This document shows, piece by piece, positions 24,989 to 35,102 of a DNA stretch of 64,000 bases; position 1 is the stretch's first letter; every line of letters begins with the position of its first letter. Source of the DNA: JAWKUK01 sp041398605 (GTDB lineage: Bacteria; Planctomycetota; UBA1135; GCA-002686595); assembly GCA_041398605.1 (NCBI GenBank), contig JAWKUK010000005.1:310001-374000 (forward strand), written 5' to 3'. Below the pieces are notes generated by a model, which saw only the letters and a program-made list of their open reading frames with translations, was not told where the DNA came from and ran no database searches. Position numbers and translations under genes: made by a program.

Positions 24989-26573
24989 CGAGGGCGGCCC
25001 GGCCGCGCGCGAGGGACTCCTCGCGTGTGCCCGAAGTGTCGACCTCGCAATGCACGCTGCGCGTGCGCGGGCCGAGCGCTTCCCACGTGCGCTGCACGTG
25101 CTCGTAGATGCCCCAGTCCGCGTCGGACGAGTCGCCGACGCGGCCTGCGAGCCGCGCGCGGACGACGTCGGGCGGCGCCGTGCATTCGAGGAAGACCACC
25201 GGCACGCCCCAGTCGCGCGCCGCGTCCACGAATTGCAGCCGCCGTCGCTCTTCCTTGAAGCTGGCGTCGACGAGGACCCGACGGCCGGCGAACAAGAGGG
25301 CCTGCGCGCGCGCGAGGCACTCGCCGTACGTGCGCTCGTTCCACTCAGGCGTGTAGATCCCCGCGCGGAATTCGGCGCGCCCGGACGCCGTCGGAGCGAG
25401 GCCCGCGAGCTGCTTGCGGATCGCGTCCGCGCGGAGCCAAGCGTGTGCGTCGTCGGCGGCGAGCCCGTCAGACAACACCGACTTGCCCGTGCCAGGCAGC
25501 CCGCCGACGAGCACGAGGCACGGCCGCTCGCGCGGTGGCGCGAGCTCGCCCACCGCGAGCTGGACGTGCGCGCGCGCGAGCTGCAGGGCCTCGGCGCGCT
25601 GGGGCGCAGGCATCCCCGGCCCGTGCGCCTGCATCGCGCGCACCTTGGCGCGCACTGCGGAGCGGTACGCGACGTACAGCGGGACGAGCGCGCGGCCGTC
25701 CTCGTCGCCGCTCTCATTGAAGTACGCGTCGAGGAGCGCCCTCGCCTCCGGCCATGCGCCGTGCGCGCGCAGGTCCATGGCGAGGAACGCGATGTCTGAC
25801 ACTGGGTCCGCGCAGGAGAACTGCGGCGAGAACTCGATGCAATCGACGATCACGAGGCCGTCCGCGCCGAGGGCGAGCGGCGCGCTGCCGGCTTCGCCCA
25901 TGAGGTACACGTGCTCGAGCCGCAGGTCGCCGTGTGTCTCGCACGGCAGCCCCGCGCTCGCGCGCCGCTCGATGCGCGCGCGCTGCGCGTCGAGCTCCGC
26001 GCGGGTCGCGAGCTCGAGGCGCAGCAGCTCATCGACCGGCGCGACCGAGCCCGCGTGCGGCGCCAGCCCTGCGAAGTTGTCCTCGCAGTTCTTGCGCACG
26101 GCCGCGAACTCGGCCCAGGCGGCGACGTCGGGGCCGCGCCGAGCCTGCGCATGGAAGCGCGCGAGCTCGCGGCCCAGCGCAGTGAGGACCGCGGGCGCGA
26201 CGGGCCCGCGCCGCACGTGCACAGCGAGCGTCGCCGCCTCGGGCAGCCGCCGCATGTGCACCGCGTACTCGATCGGCTCGCCTTCGCCCCCGAGCACCGC
26301 GTGTCCAGCGCGTTCGGTGATCGCGACGACGCCGAGGTAGACGCTCGGCGCGAGGCGCTGGTTCAGCGCGACCTCGGCCTCGCACATCGCCTTGCGACGT
26401 GCGAGGGTCGAGTAATCGAGGAACCCGAAGTCGACGGGCTTCTTCAGCTTGTAGACGTCCTCGCCCGCGAGGACCACCGCCGATGCGTGGGTCTGCACGA
26501 GCAGCGGCGCTTCGGTCGTGCCGCTGTGGCTGCGTGGGTCCAGCAGGTCGCGCAGGATCTCGTCGAGGTTCAT
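24972..26573 (-). CDS. APH-kinase-like / P-loop kinase fusion protein
   Basis: 533 residues. Residues about 20-330 form an aminoglycoside-phosphotransferase-like kinase fold: ETHGDLRLEHVYL (catalytic loop, HGDxxxxH-type) and VIVDCIEFSPQF (metal-binding Asp). Residues about 355-530 form a P-loop kinase with Walker A VGGLPGTGKSVLSDGLA and a typical LID region. This two-domain architecture is widespread in bacteria (COG2187 with COG0645) and is not an established resistance enzyme; the small-molecule substrate is unknown. Cytoplasmic. The stop codon sits in the last unit of the 16-bp tandem repeat, suggesting the original C-terminus may have been altered there. Confidence 0.85.
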   Translation of the reverse strand: MNLDEILRDLLDPRSHSGTTEAPLLVQTHASAVVLAGEDVYKLKKPVDFGFLDYSTLARRKAMCEAEVALNQRLAPSVYLGVVAITERAGHAVLGGEGEPIEYAVHMRRLPEAATLAVHVRRGPVAPAVLTALGRELARFHAQARRGPDVAAWAEFAAVRKNCEDNFAGLAPHAGSVAPVDELLRLELATRAELDAQRARIERRASAGLPCETHGDLRLEHVYLMGEAGSAPLALGADGLVIVDCIEFSPQFSCADPVSDIAFLAMDLRAHGAWPEARALLDAYFNESGDEDGRALVPLYVAYRSAVRAKVRAMQAHGPGMPAPQRAEALQLARAHVQLAVGELAPPRERPCLVLVGGLPGTGKSVLSDGLAADDAHAWLRADAIRKQLAGLAPTASGRAEFRAGIYTPEWNERTYGECLARAQALLFAGRRVLVDASFKEERRRLQFVDAARDWGVPVVFLECTAPPDVVRARLAGRVGDSSDADWGIYEHVQRTWEALGPRTRSVHCEVDTSGTREESLARGRAALERAGL

Positions 26574-26625
26574 GTCGGCGGCGCCAGCTTACAGCGCGCG
26601 CGGCGCCGCAGGGCTCGTGCTCACC

Positions 26626-28716
26626 TCAAGGCGCGAAGCACCAGATCGAAACGGCATTGAAGGTCGTGCCCGCGACCTCGATCGAGCTCACCTCGCCGCT
26701 GAGGTAGGGCCAGCCTTGGATGCGCGCGTCCTCGACGCGGTACTGCGAGCTGTCGCCCACGCTCTCGCCCGTCAGGTCGCTCGCGACGTGGCGCAGGACC
26801 AGGTCGAATGGCTCGCCCTCTTCGGGATGAACCGTGACGACGATGGACTCTTGTGTGTTGCGGATGAAGGTCGTGACGTCTGCGTCCACCAGGTACACCG
26901 ACAGCGCGCCCGCGCTCGCGTCCAAGTGCACCTCGAGCTGCGCGAGCACGTCGTCCTGGCCGTCGACCGCGTCGGTCGCCATCCAACCGTTGAGCGCGAC
27001 GAGGGAGCCGCCCTCCAACAAGGGCTCGTGCCACTCCATCGGCTCCATCTCGTCCCAGTCGCCATCGTTGAACGACGAGCTGCGCGCGCCCGCCATCATC
27101 AGCGGGGCCGCCAGCATGAGCCCCGTGCGATCGAGCAGGCCCACCAACGCCGTCACGTTGACCGTCCAGGACAGGTCCCCACAGGTCAGGCCCAACGTAT
27201 CGTCACCGACGATGCGCGTGACGCTCACCGAGGCCTCCGTGCCTCGGCTGAGCGCGTTGAGCGACGGCATCATGAGCCCGAGGCCGTCCGCTTCGCCCGC
27301 GCGTCGCGCCAGGTTGCCGACCGCGTCCATCGCGAGGGTCATGTACGGATAGCCGTCGCGCAAGAGCGCCGGCGCATCCATGAAGGAGACCGCGACGACC
27401 GATGCATCGTGGCCGATCGCGTCGAGGCCTGACCGGAAGCGCGGGTTGTTCGGCAAGCCGCCGCCTGCGCGCGCGGCCTCGACCGCCGCGGCCGCGGCCT
27501 GCGGCGAGAGCCCGATGTACAGGTATCCGCCGTCCATGACCCAGGTCGGGGAGACGGGCACCGGCAGGCCCGGGAACACGACGCTCGTCAGCTCGAGGGC
27601 GCCGACGCGGTGCGTGCGGAGCTCGACCTGCTCGCCAGCCTCCTCCTCGATGAGCGCGACGAGGCGCGCCGCCAGCGCCGCGACCGACGCCGCGTCGCGC
27701 ACTTCAGTGAAGAGGACCGTCGAGGTCAGCGCGCCGCCGCCCGTGGTGTCCGACATGTACATTCCAGTGGTCGGACCGAAGTGCGGCAGCACTTCGGCGA
27801 CGAGGTCAAAGCCGAGCTCGTCCGCCATCATCGTGCGCAGGTCCACGGACGATTGGCCGATCGCGTCGGTGAGCTGCTTCGCCTGCGCCTCGATCGTCGC
27901 CCAGATGCCGGCCCAGTCGAGCCGCATGGCGACCGCGAACACCGCGTCCTCGGGGATGCGCGCGAGCGCGCTCAACGGCAGCCCGCCGTCCGGCACCGCG
28001 CCTTGCGCGCGGAGCATAGCGGCCGAGCCCAGCGATGAGTTGGACCACCAAGAGCGCTTCCCGTCGCTGCCAAACGCGAGGTTCACGTCCGACGCGTTGA
28101 ACGCTTTGAGGAGCGCCTCCGCCTCGGCGCCGTTCCCTTGGGCTTGGAAGAGCGCCCGCAACGCGTCGGCGGATTGGTGCATCTCGAGCCATGGCGTCAC
28201 CCCCCTCGGCATCCCCGCCGCGACCGGCGCGGGGCGCGTGATCGAGTCGGTGCCGATGGTGAGGGTGAGGGCCTTGGCGAGCGTCCCGAGCGCGACGGGC
28301 ACCGGCATCGGCGTATCGACGCTCTTGAGTCCGTTGGCCTCTTGCGCCCCAAAGCTGATGCCGGCCATCAGCATCAATTCCCCCAGCAGCTCCTCGCGGC
28401 GCGCAGCGGTCGCGGCATCAGGCGCGTCAAAGGCCAGTGTCGCGCGGAACGGCATCTCCGGGTTGTCGGAGGTGCCGATCGAGAGGGCCTTACCCGACGT
28501 GAGGAGCGAGACCGCGAGCTCGATCAATCCCGGCGGCGCTTGCTCGCCTTGCTCCGCCATGAAGCGCTCGAGGGCGACGGGCGCCAGCGCGATCAGCCGG
28601 GCGAGCCCAGCGTCCTTCGGGTGGCGCAGCATCTCCGTGAGCGGAGCGTGCTGCAAGGTGACGAGGTCTTGGGCGGGCGCCGCGGCGAGCGCGGCTACGA
28701 GGGCGAGGTTCCACAT
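26626..28716 (-). CDS. Large secreted protein, DUF3352-like
   Basis: 696 residues. A short signal peptide (residues about 2-15, WNLALVAALAAAPAQ) is followed by an alpha/beta sequence without transmembrane segments or cysteine pattern. Segments such as PEDAVFAVAMRLDWAGIWATI and PTWVMDGGYLYIGLSPQAAAA are typical of the planctomycete/cyanobacterial periplasmic DUF3352-like group, whose function is not known. It lies 52 bp upstream (in transcription) of the APH/P-loop gene, so the pair may be one transcript. Assignment to the DUF is from pattern memory and only moderately sure. Confidence 0.6.
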   Translation of the reverse strand: MWNLALVAALAAAPAQDLVTLQHAPLTEMLRHPKDAGLARLIALAPVALERFMAEQGEQAPPGLIELAVSLLTSGKALSIGTSDNPEMPFRATLAFDAPDAATAARREELLGELMLMAGISFGAQEANGLKSVDTPMPVPVALGTLAKALTLTIGTDSITRPAPVAAGMPRGVTPWLEMHQSADALRALFQAQGNGAEAEALLKAFNASDVNLAFGSDGKRSWWSNSSLGSAAMLRAQGAVPDGGLPLSALARIPEDAVFAVAMRLDWAGIWATIEAQAKQLTDAIGQSSVDLRTMMADELGFDLVAEVLPHFGPTTGMYMSDTTGGGALTSTVLFTEVRDAASVAALAARLVALIEEEAGEQVELRTHRVGALELTSVVFPGLPVPVSPTWVMDGGYLYIGLSPQAAAAAVEAARAGGGLPNNPRFRSGLDAIGHDASVVAVSFMDAPALLRDGYPYMTLAMDAVGNLARRAGEADGLGLMMPSLNALSRGTEASVSVTRIVGDDTLGLTCGDLSWTVNVTALVGLLDRTGLMLAAPLMMAGARSSSFNDGDWDEMEPMEWHEPLLEGGSLVALNGWMATDAVDGQDDVLAQLEVHLDASAGALSVYLVDADVTTFIRNTQESIVVTVHPEEGEPFDLVLRHVASDLTGESVGDSSQYRVEDARIQGWPYLSGEVSSIEVAGTTFNAVSIWCFAP

Positions 28717-28993
28717 CGGGAGTCAGGGTCGGACAGGGTTCGGCGGGGTCGACGTGATCGTCTGGGGCGCCCCTTGGCGCCTCGACGTGGATGCACGCGA
28801 GCCTCTGCCAAGTTTCGACGCAACGTACCGTTTTGCTCAACCTCGCGGCGGCGGATCTCGGGCCCATACCTTGCGCTCGCGCTCGCGCCGGCCGGGCCCG
28901 AGCGCGCGCGGCTTCGGCGCGAGCGCCGTCCGCGGGACGCCCAGGAGCTGCGCCGCGCCACCCGGCCCTCGGACCTGCCGCCCGGCGCGCAAG

Positions 28994-31969
28994 TCAGCGG
29001 GTCCAGCGCATCTTGACGCGGGGCGCGTCGGTCGCACCCTCTAGCGTCCAAACGAAGTCACGCTCGCGCCCGTCGGTCGGGGCTTGTTGCGGGACCAAGT
29101 CCAGCTTGCCCATGTACCGGTCCGCCCGCGAGAGCTCGGGCGCCAGCTTCACCGTGCCTTGGAACTTCACGGTCAGTTGGCGCGTGTTGGCGTTGTAAAG
29201 CGTCGTGAACGACGTCGCGACGACACCGCTCGCGCCGCTGAACTTCGTTTGGAGAAAGACCGTCGCGCCCTCCTTGACCGCGGAGACCTCGGCGCGCGTG
29301 ACCGCGGCGCTCAGCTGGTCGTTGATGTACAGCGCAACGTTCCAGCTTCCGATCAGTTGGACGGAGCGATAGCGATTGTCCTCGGCGCTCCGACGCGCGA
29401 GCTCGGCCTGCACGGCTGCGATGAGCGGCGAGTCACGTTCGTAGAGCGCGCCTGCGCCCCGTGCGGCGTCGAGCAGCGGCACCGCGATGTCCCAGTTGCG
29501 GTCGGAGACTGCTGCCATGAGCCGCGCGCGCAGCACCACCGGCTCGTCGACCTGCGCGCCGGGTAGCGCGAGGTGCCGCAGCACGCGCGCCGTCAAGTCC
29601 GGCGTCTCGGCCGACGTCTCGCTGAGCAGCCCGCGTGAGAGCTGGAGTCGCTCCGCGTCGCCGACGCCGATGGCCGCCCCGGATTCAATCACGAGCTCGA
29701 CGAGCGGCGTGTCGCCGGGCCGCTTCGCAAGCTCGGCCCGCGCTGCGTTGGCGAGCCGTCCATCTGCGACGAGCGACCGCGGCAGCGACGCTCCATAGGC
29801 CGCTGCGCCGCGCTGCGCGAAGCGCAGGCCGCGCACGACCTCGGCGCCGGTAAAGACGCGCTCACGGAACCAGCGGTCGAACGCGCGCGCCGCAGGGCCC
29901 GCCAGGTCGACCTTGCGGGCGAGGACGTCGACGAGCTGGTCCGAGCCGCGGACGAGCGCCTCGTTCAGCACCTGTTCCGCAGCTCCGTCGAGGCTCGACC
30001 AGGGCTGGACGAGCTCGCGCTGCAGGACCTCGAGCTGCGCCCACGCGGCCTCTGGTGTCAGTGTGCGCTGGCGCAGCTCATCCGCTGCTGCCGCTGCGAG
30101 CGCATCGCGCGTCGGCGCGCCGAGCTGCAGCGCCAGGTCCACAGCGCGGCTCAGCGCCGCGGGGCCGTTGCCGATCGCTTGCAGCACCCGCGCGCGCGCC
30201 ACGCGCTCCGTCGCGCTCGGCGGCGGAAAGCCGAGGTGCCGCACCTGCGCCGCGAACGCTGCAGCGCGCGCCAGCGTCGCGTCGCTCGCGTCTGGCGCGG
30301 CGATCAGCTCGGTGACGTAGGTCCAAGCCTCTTCCGAGATTGTGTTGCTGGCGGCCGGTTGGTCCGTGGCCGCGGACAAGAGCTGCAGCGCGCGACGTTC
30401 GTCGCCCATGGCGAGCGCGACCTTGGTACGACGCCGCGCGATGGGCTCAGCGGCCGCGCCCTCGAGCGCGGCGCGCTGGGCGTCTGTGAGCTTCGACTCC
30501 AGCGCGCCCTCGTACCGGAAGTAGAGGTCGAGCGCGTCCCCGTTGACCTTGTCCCCGTCGAGGAACGGCACGAGGCGGAACGCGCGGATGAAGCGGTCCA
30601 TCTGTCCGCCCTCCGCGGCGAGCGCCGCATACGACGCCGGCCAGCGCTCGTCCTTGCGCGCGGCCTCATCGAGCGTCTCGTCGAGGCGCGCCTCGAGCGC
30701 CTGCCGCTCGGGGCCGCTCGCGTCCGCAGCGAACGCGAGGAGGACTTGATAGCGGCGCAAGAGCGCGCCCTCTTGCGCGTCGCCGGATGACCCGTCAGGC
30801 GCGTCGACCAGGCCCTCGCTCGCGACCTCGAGCGCCGCGTCGCGCGACAGCCCAAGCTGCACCGCGCGCGCCGCGAGCGGCCCGAGCTGGCGTTCTTGGC
30901 CGGCCTCGACGCTGCGCGCGATGCGCGCGCGCAGGGCCTCGCGCAGCCGCTGCGCGAGGTCGTCTCGGCTCAGGATCTTCGGCGTGAGGGCCGCCAGGAA
31001 CCGCGCCAGCCCGGCGCGCTCCGAGTCGGACCCGTCCCGGAGCGCGTCGGGCACGGCTCCATCCAGGTTGGACTCGACGGTCGCGCGCAGCGCTGGCGTG
31101 AGCCCGTCGCGCTCGGCGAGCCCGGCCACTGCGTGCAGCGCACCGTCCCAGTCTCGCTGTTGCAATGCCTGGGACAGGAGCGCGCGACGGACCGCCGGTG
31201 GAGCGTCGGTGATCCCCAGCGCTGCTGCATGACGGCGGAACATTTCGATCGCGCCGGCGCTCTCCGGCAGCGCGTCGTGGAACACCGACACAAGCGCCGG
31301 ATGCAGCGCTGCGAGCTGTCCGTCAAGGAGCGCTTGGACCGCCTCCGCGCGCTCGTGCTGGACCGCTTCACCGAGGGCGGCGCCCGCCACGTCGGCGAGG
31401 GTCGGTCGGGCCCAATCCGGCGCGCGCCGCGTCACGGCGCGCAGCGGGCCGAGGCGCCGCGCGAGGGCCGCCTCGGTCTGGGTGGCCTTGGATGCGCCGA
31501 GGCCTTGGACGGTCGGGCGCAGCGCGCCTTGCAGCGCCTCGGTCGCGGTCTTCGGGATCACGATGGGCTGTGGGTCCGCGAGGCCGAGGTCCACCGCGAC
31601 GTCGAGCAGCGCGAGGTCGCGCGCGACGCCCGCCTCGCTCGCGCCCGGATCGCCCGCGCTCGTGATGAGGGCCTGTGTCCATGACGACCACGTGGTCGCG
31701 ACTTCGACCTTGGAGCCCCCGTCCCGAATGTGCTCGTCGAAGAGCGCGCGCAGCGCGGAGTGGACGCGCGCGACCACGGGCGGCCCTACCGCCGGGGTCT
31801 CGCGCGCGACAATCGCGGCGAGCGCCGTTGCGAGCTCTTCACCGCGCTCCGCGAGCCTTCCCGCAACTGCTCCGAGCGCCGGTAGCGTGGGGCGAGCCGG
31901 AGCAGCGGTGGTGGGGGCGCTAGCGGCGCCCCAGACGCAAAGTACGTGGGCGAGAGCGTTGGTGAGCAT
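28994..31969 (-). CDS. Very large secreted Ala-rich helical protein, unknown
   Basis: 991 residues, starting at the ATG at 31969 with a weak signal sequence (ALAHVLCVWGAASAP). The body is Ala/Leu/Arg-rich and reads as alpha-solenoid-like helical pairs without a recognisable TPR or HEAT consensus. The last 150 residues (from about YRSVQLIGSWNVALYINDQL) look like beta-strand sequence, so a C-terminal beta domain is likely. No catalytic motif is visible. It is separated by 277 bp without a gene from the next gene on the same strand. Function unknown. Confidence 0.6.
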   Translation of the reverse strand: MLTNALAHVLCVWGAASAPTTAAPARPTLPALGAVAGRLAERGEELATALAAIVARETPAVGPPVVARVHSALRALFDEHIRDGGSKVEVATTWSSWTQALITSAGDPGASEAGVARDLALLDVAVDLGLADPQPIVIPKTATEALQGALRPTVQGLGASKATQTEAALARRLGPLRAVTRRAPDWARPTLADVAGAALGEAVQHERAEAVQALLDGQLAALHPALVSVFHDALPESAGAIEMFRRHAAALGITDAPPAVRRALLSQALQQRDWDGALHAVAGLAERDGLTPALRATVESNLDGAVPDALRDGSDSERAGLARFLAALTPKILSRDDLAQRLREALRARIARSVEAGQERQLGPLAARAVQLGLSRDAALEVASEGLVDAPDGSSGDAQEGALLRRYQVLLAFAADASGPERQALEARLDETLDEAARKDERWPASYAALAAEGGQMDRFIRAFRLVPFLDGDKVNGDALDLYFRYEGALESKLTDAQRAALEGAAAEPIARRRTKVALAMGDERRALQLLSAATDQPAASNTISEEAWTYVTELIAAPDASDATLARAAAFAAQVRHLGFPPPSATERVARARVLQAIGNGPAALSRAVDLALQLGAPTRDALAAAAADELRQRTLTPEAAWAQLEVLQRELVQPWSSLDGAAEQVLNEALVRGSDQLVDVLARKVDLAGPAARAFDRWFRERVFTGAEVVRGLRFAQRGAAAYGASLPRSLVADGRLANAARAELAKRPGDTPLVELVIESGAAIGVGDAERLQLSRGLLSETSAETPDLTARVLRHLALPGAQVDEPVVLRARLMAAVSDRNWDIAVPLLDAARGAGALYERDSPLIAAVQAELARRSAEDNRYRSVQLIGSWNVALYINDQLSAAVTRAEVSAVKEGATVFLQTKFSGASGVVATSFTTLYNANTRQLTVKFQGTVKLAPELSRADRYMGKLDLVPQQAPTDGRERDFVWTLEGATDAPRVKMRWTR

Positions 31970-32110
31970 GGTGCGGGTCCTAGCACGGGCCCCTCCAGAC
32001 TACGCCAACCCGTGCGGGCCCATTCGAGGCGTTTTGCTGGGCGTGAGCGCGCCCGAGGAGCGCTCGCTCACCGGTGCAGCGGCGTTCGACCGGCCTGTCG
32101 CTGGGCGCGC

Positions 32111-33415
32111 CTAGGACACCGAGAGGGCGCCAGAGTCCGCTGCTGAGGGCCCGTGTCGCCCAGACTCGTAGGGCCCAGACTCGTTTGGCCCAGATTCGTA
32201 GGGCCCAGATTCGTGTGACCCGGACCCATGTGACCCTGACCCGTCGGGGCCGGCCACGGATGGTCGGTCGTCCGAGGTGCCTTTGACCAGCGTCGCGAGC
32301 GCCTCGGCGACCCGCTTGCCGACCGCCGCTGCGCCGCGCGGCGTGAAGTGCAGCGTGTCGTAGAACGTGTCGAAGGACGCGTCCAAGTGTGTCCGCAGCT
32401 CGCACGCGCCGACGCCCATCTCGGCGGCGACGCGCGCGGAGACCTCGTCCACCGCCGCCATCAGTCGATGCACGACCTCGATCGCGAAGTAGGTCGTCAC
32501 GGGGCCCTCGTACGGGCGTCCCTTGCCAAAGTTCCAGAGGCGCGCCGCCTCTTCGGGCGTGAAGTCCTTCTGCAGCCAGGGCTGGCGCGCGACGAGGACC
32601 TTGGCCCCGGTGCTGCGCGCGGCCTCGATGGTGCGGCGTAGGTACTCTTCGTAGAGCGCGAGCATGCCCCTGGCATCGGGCGCTTCGCGCACGAGCGTCT
32701 CTGCGGACGCGCGCATCTTTCGGTGCTTCGCGATGCTCTTGCCGGCCCGCGTGCGCCGCACAACGCTGGGCACCAAGCGGTTCTTCACGCGCTTCACCAG
32801 CTCGCGCAGCGCGAGCTGCCCCGGGCGCCATCTGAACGGGCCGAAGTCATGGCGCTGGAAGCAACGGTTCGGGTCGAGCTCGCTCGCCGTGACCTCGGCC
32901 GGGCAACCTTGCTCCAGCCACGCGACGAGGTCGCTCGCGCCCACCATCAGCACCACCGCGTCGAGCCGCGGCATGCGCGGCAACGTCGCGTTGAGCATCC
33001 ACTCGACGTACTCGCAGCGCACGAGGCTGCGCGCGATGTTGCCGACGTGCACGCGGTCGACGCCGAGCTCCGCGGCGCGGGCCTGCAGCTCCCGCGCGAC
33101 GACGCTGGGCCACTGGGTCTCTTGGTCGAGGAGGAAGCACTCGGCGGCGCTGCCGCCCGCGACGAGCACGCGGAACGTGCGCCGCCAATCCGCCGGCGGC
33201 GGCGCGCCGCGCTCGCCGTCGCGATTCACCTCAATGCGGACCTCGGGCTCCAAGGCGGGCAGGGTCTCGCGGTCGATCTCTTGGATCTGAACGGAGCCGG
33301 GCTCGAGCACCCACGCGGCGCCGCGACGGCGATAGAAGGCGCGTAGCGCGAGCTCCGACGCAAGCAATGCCAGCGGCGCGGAGAGGGCGGCGGCGAGCGC
33401 GATCTCGGTGTACAT
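32111..33415 (-). CDS. SGNH/GDSL-type hydrolase, membrane-anchored, repeat tail
   Basis: 434 residues. An N-terminal hydrophobic segment (IALAAALSAPLALLASELA) anchors it. SGNH blocks are seen: block I FRVLVAGGSAAECF (Gly-Gly-Ser in place of GDS), an asparagine-bearing block near VHVGNIARS, and block V in DTLHFTPRGAAAVG (D-xx-H). Family members are esterases or acyl/acetyl transferases acting on polysaccharides or lipids. The gene starts 9 bp after the flippase stop, pointing to a shared transcript and a role in modifying an exported glycan. The last 45 residues are a low-complexity tail of five-residue units encoded by a 15-bp tandem repeat. Confidence 0.75.
   Translation of the reverse strand: MYTEIALAAALSAPLALLASELALRAFYRRRGAAWVLEPGSVQIQEIDRETLPALEPEVRIEVNRDGERGAPPPADWRRTFRVLVAGGSAAECFLLDQETQWPSVVARELQARAAELGVDRVHVGNIARSLVRCEYVEWMLNATLPRMPRLDAVVLMVGASDLVAWLEQGCPAEVTASELDPNRCFQRHDFGPFRWRPGQLALRELVKRVKNRLVPSVVRRTRAGKSIAKHRKMRASAETLVREAPDARGMLALYEEYLRRTIEAARSTGAKVLVARQPWLQKDFTPEEAARLWNFGKGRPYEGPVTTYFAIEVVHRLMAAVDEVSARVAAEMGVGACELRTHLDASFDTFYDTLHFTPRGAAAVGKRVAEALATLVKGTSDDRPSVAGPDGSGSHGSGSHESGPYESGPNESGPYESGRHGPSAADSGALSVS
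32157..32246. repeat. 15-bp in-frame tandem repeat, about six units
   Basis: Units near GGCCCAGAYTCGTAG recur with a 15-bp period (anchor bases at 32161, 32176, 32191, 32206, 32221 and 32236). On the minus strand they encode the pentapeptide series ESGPY/ESGPN/GSGSH at the C-terminus of the SGNH hydrolase. As the period is a multiple of three, copy changes keep the frame. Confidence 0.85.
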
Positions 33416-33424
33416 GGCGGCGAT

Positions 33425-35068
33425 CTAGGCGGGCTTGAGGCGCCCACGGACGCGCGCCCAGAGGTCCATGTCGGGGTCGCCGCGCCACACGAACACGACT
33501 TGGACGGCCGCGAACACACCGACGTAGGCGAGACCCGACGCGAGCAGCGGGAAGAAGCCGTCGATCGGGCGCACCGAATCGACGCCGTACAGGAGCAGCG
33601 CCGGGACCGCTGCGCCGATCAGCGGCCGCACAAAGCCGTCGACGAGCACGCGCCTCGTGTCAGCGCCGATGGTGCGAATGGCGACGGAGAGCACATAGGC
33701 GGCGAAGAGAAAGTTCGGGATCGAGGTCCCGAGCGCCACGCCGATCACGCCGTAGCGGTCGACGAGCGCGAGGCTCAGCACGAGGTTGATGACGCCCATA
33801 GCGAGCAGCGCGAGCGCGGGCTTGGACTGGCGCCCCATGCCCATCAACATCGGCAGCGCGACGCCCCGAACGGGCAAGAACGCCAGGAATGACACCACGA
33901 GGACCCGCAGCACGTCCGCCATCGCCGGCCGGTACTCGTCCTCGACCCACCAGCGCAGGAACGCCGGGCCCAGCACCAGCAACCAAAGCCCGATCAGGAA
34001 GACGGCGCAGCTCGCGACCTTCGTCCACTTGCGCAGGATGGGCGCGAGCTCGTGCGTCTTGCCTTGGGCCTCGAGCCGCGTCGCCATCGGCATCACGACC
34101 ATCCCGATCGCGAGCACGATGTTGAGGAAGGGCTCGAAGATCTTGTTGCCATAGTCGTAGATCGCGATCGCGCTCTCGTCCATGTTGGCGCCGATGACGA
34201 TCGCGTCGAGCCGGAACGCCAGCAGCGCGCCGATGTTCAGCAGCATCGCGAAGCCGCTGAACGTGAAGATCGGCCGTAGGAGCGCGCGATCGACGCCCCG
34301 GAGCGAGAGCCGCACCTTGGGATGCCGACGCCGCGACACGACGACCGCGGCGAGGAACTCCGCAGCCGCCACTGTGATCTGAACCGATGCGAGCGCCACC
34401 AGCGTCGGGCGCCACGTCAAGAGACCGAGCGTCAGGCCGAGGCGCAGCAAGAGGCCGCCCGCCATGATCAAGTTGCGCACGACGAAGTCTTGGTGCGCGG
34501 CGAAGACGCCGTACGGCAGCATCAGCGCGAAGCCGACCGCGACGTGCAACGACATCACTGCGAAGGCCGCGCGGGCGTCGGCGACCTGTGCCGCGCTGAG
34601 CTCCCAGTGCGATGTCCCGGCGCTGAAGCCGGCGTACAGCGCGCCGGCGGCGGCCAGCGCGACGACGCCCATAGTGACGAGCACAGCGAGGCAGGTCGCG
34701 AGCACGCGGTTCGCGTCCTCGTACTCCTCCTTCGCGATGTGCCCCGAGACGAAGCGCACGGCCGCCATCGGCACTCCGAGCACCAGGAGTTGCAGCGGAC
34801 CCAGCACCGCGACGATCGCGCCCCAGACGCCGGTCTGGTCCAGCCCGAATCGGTCGATGATGAAGCGACCGAGGACGAGGAAGATGAGGATCTGGAGCCC
34901 GTTGAGCGTCCAGTTGGAGCCGACGTTCTTGAGCAAGGGAGAGCCTGGCGTCGTGGAGAGGCGAGTCCGGTCTATCGGCCCGGGCGAGGCCGCGGCTGGG
35001 GCTCCGCGGGTCCGGCCGTGTCCCAGATTAGGGAGCGCCCGGTCGCCGGTGGGGACATTCTGCGCCAA
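33425..35068 (-). CDS. Wzx-like oligosaccharide flippase (MOP superfamily)
   Basis: About 547 residues with roughly 12-14 membrane helices, matching polysaccharide-synthesis transporters of the MOP superfamily that flip lipid-linked glycans across the inner membrane. Typical segments are LNGLQILIFLVLGRFIIDRF at the start of the first helix and ANMDESAIAIYDYGNKI between helices. The start is uncertain: the open frame reaches into the DMT gene, and a TTG at 35068 is the first acceptable start after that gene; there is no clear ribosome site. The downstream SGNH gene follows by 9 bp. The context argues for a surface polysaccharide, but glycosyltransferases are missing from the window. Confidence 0.8.
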   Translation of the reverse strand: MAQNVPTGDRALPNLGHGRTRGAPAAASPGPIDRTRLSTTPGSPLLKNVGSNWTLNGLQILIFLVLGRFIIDRFGLDQTGVWGAIVAVLGPLQLLVLGVPMAAVRFVSGHIAKEEYEDANRVLATCLAVLVTMGVVALAAAGALYAGFSAGTSHWELSAAQVADARAAFAVMSLHVAVGFALMLPYGVFAAHQDFVVRNLIMAGGLLLRLGLTLGLLTWRPTLVALASVQITVAAAEFLAAVVVSRRRHPKVRLSLRGVDRALLRPIFTFSGFAMLLNIGALLAFRLDAIVIGANMDESAIAIYDYGNKIFEPFLNIVLAIGMVVMPMATRLEAQGKTHELAPILRKWTKVASCAVFLIGLWLLVLGPAFLRWWVEDEYRPAMADVLRVLVVSFLAFLPVRGVALPMLMGMGRQSKPALALLAMGVINLVLSLALVDRYGVIGVALGTSIPNFLFAAYVLSVAIRTIGADTRRVLVDGFVRPLIGAAVPALLLYGVDSVRPIDGFFPLLASGLAYVGVFAAVQVVFVWRGDPDMDLWARVRGRLKPA

Positions 35069-35102
35069 GGGCGGCGGGCGACCGGATCGTCGGCCCCAGC
35101 GA

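Noticed and set aside
24972..26573. Antibiotic-resistance aminoglycoside phosphotransferase
   Set aside because: The APH-like fold is fused to a P-loop kinase as in a widespread family without shown resistance activity.
27380..29044. 554-residue plus-strand frame
   Set aside because: Antisense of the secreted protein gene at 26626-28716; Ser/Arg/Ala-rich composition typical of shadow frames in GC-rich DNA.
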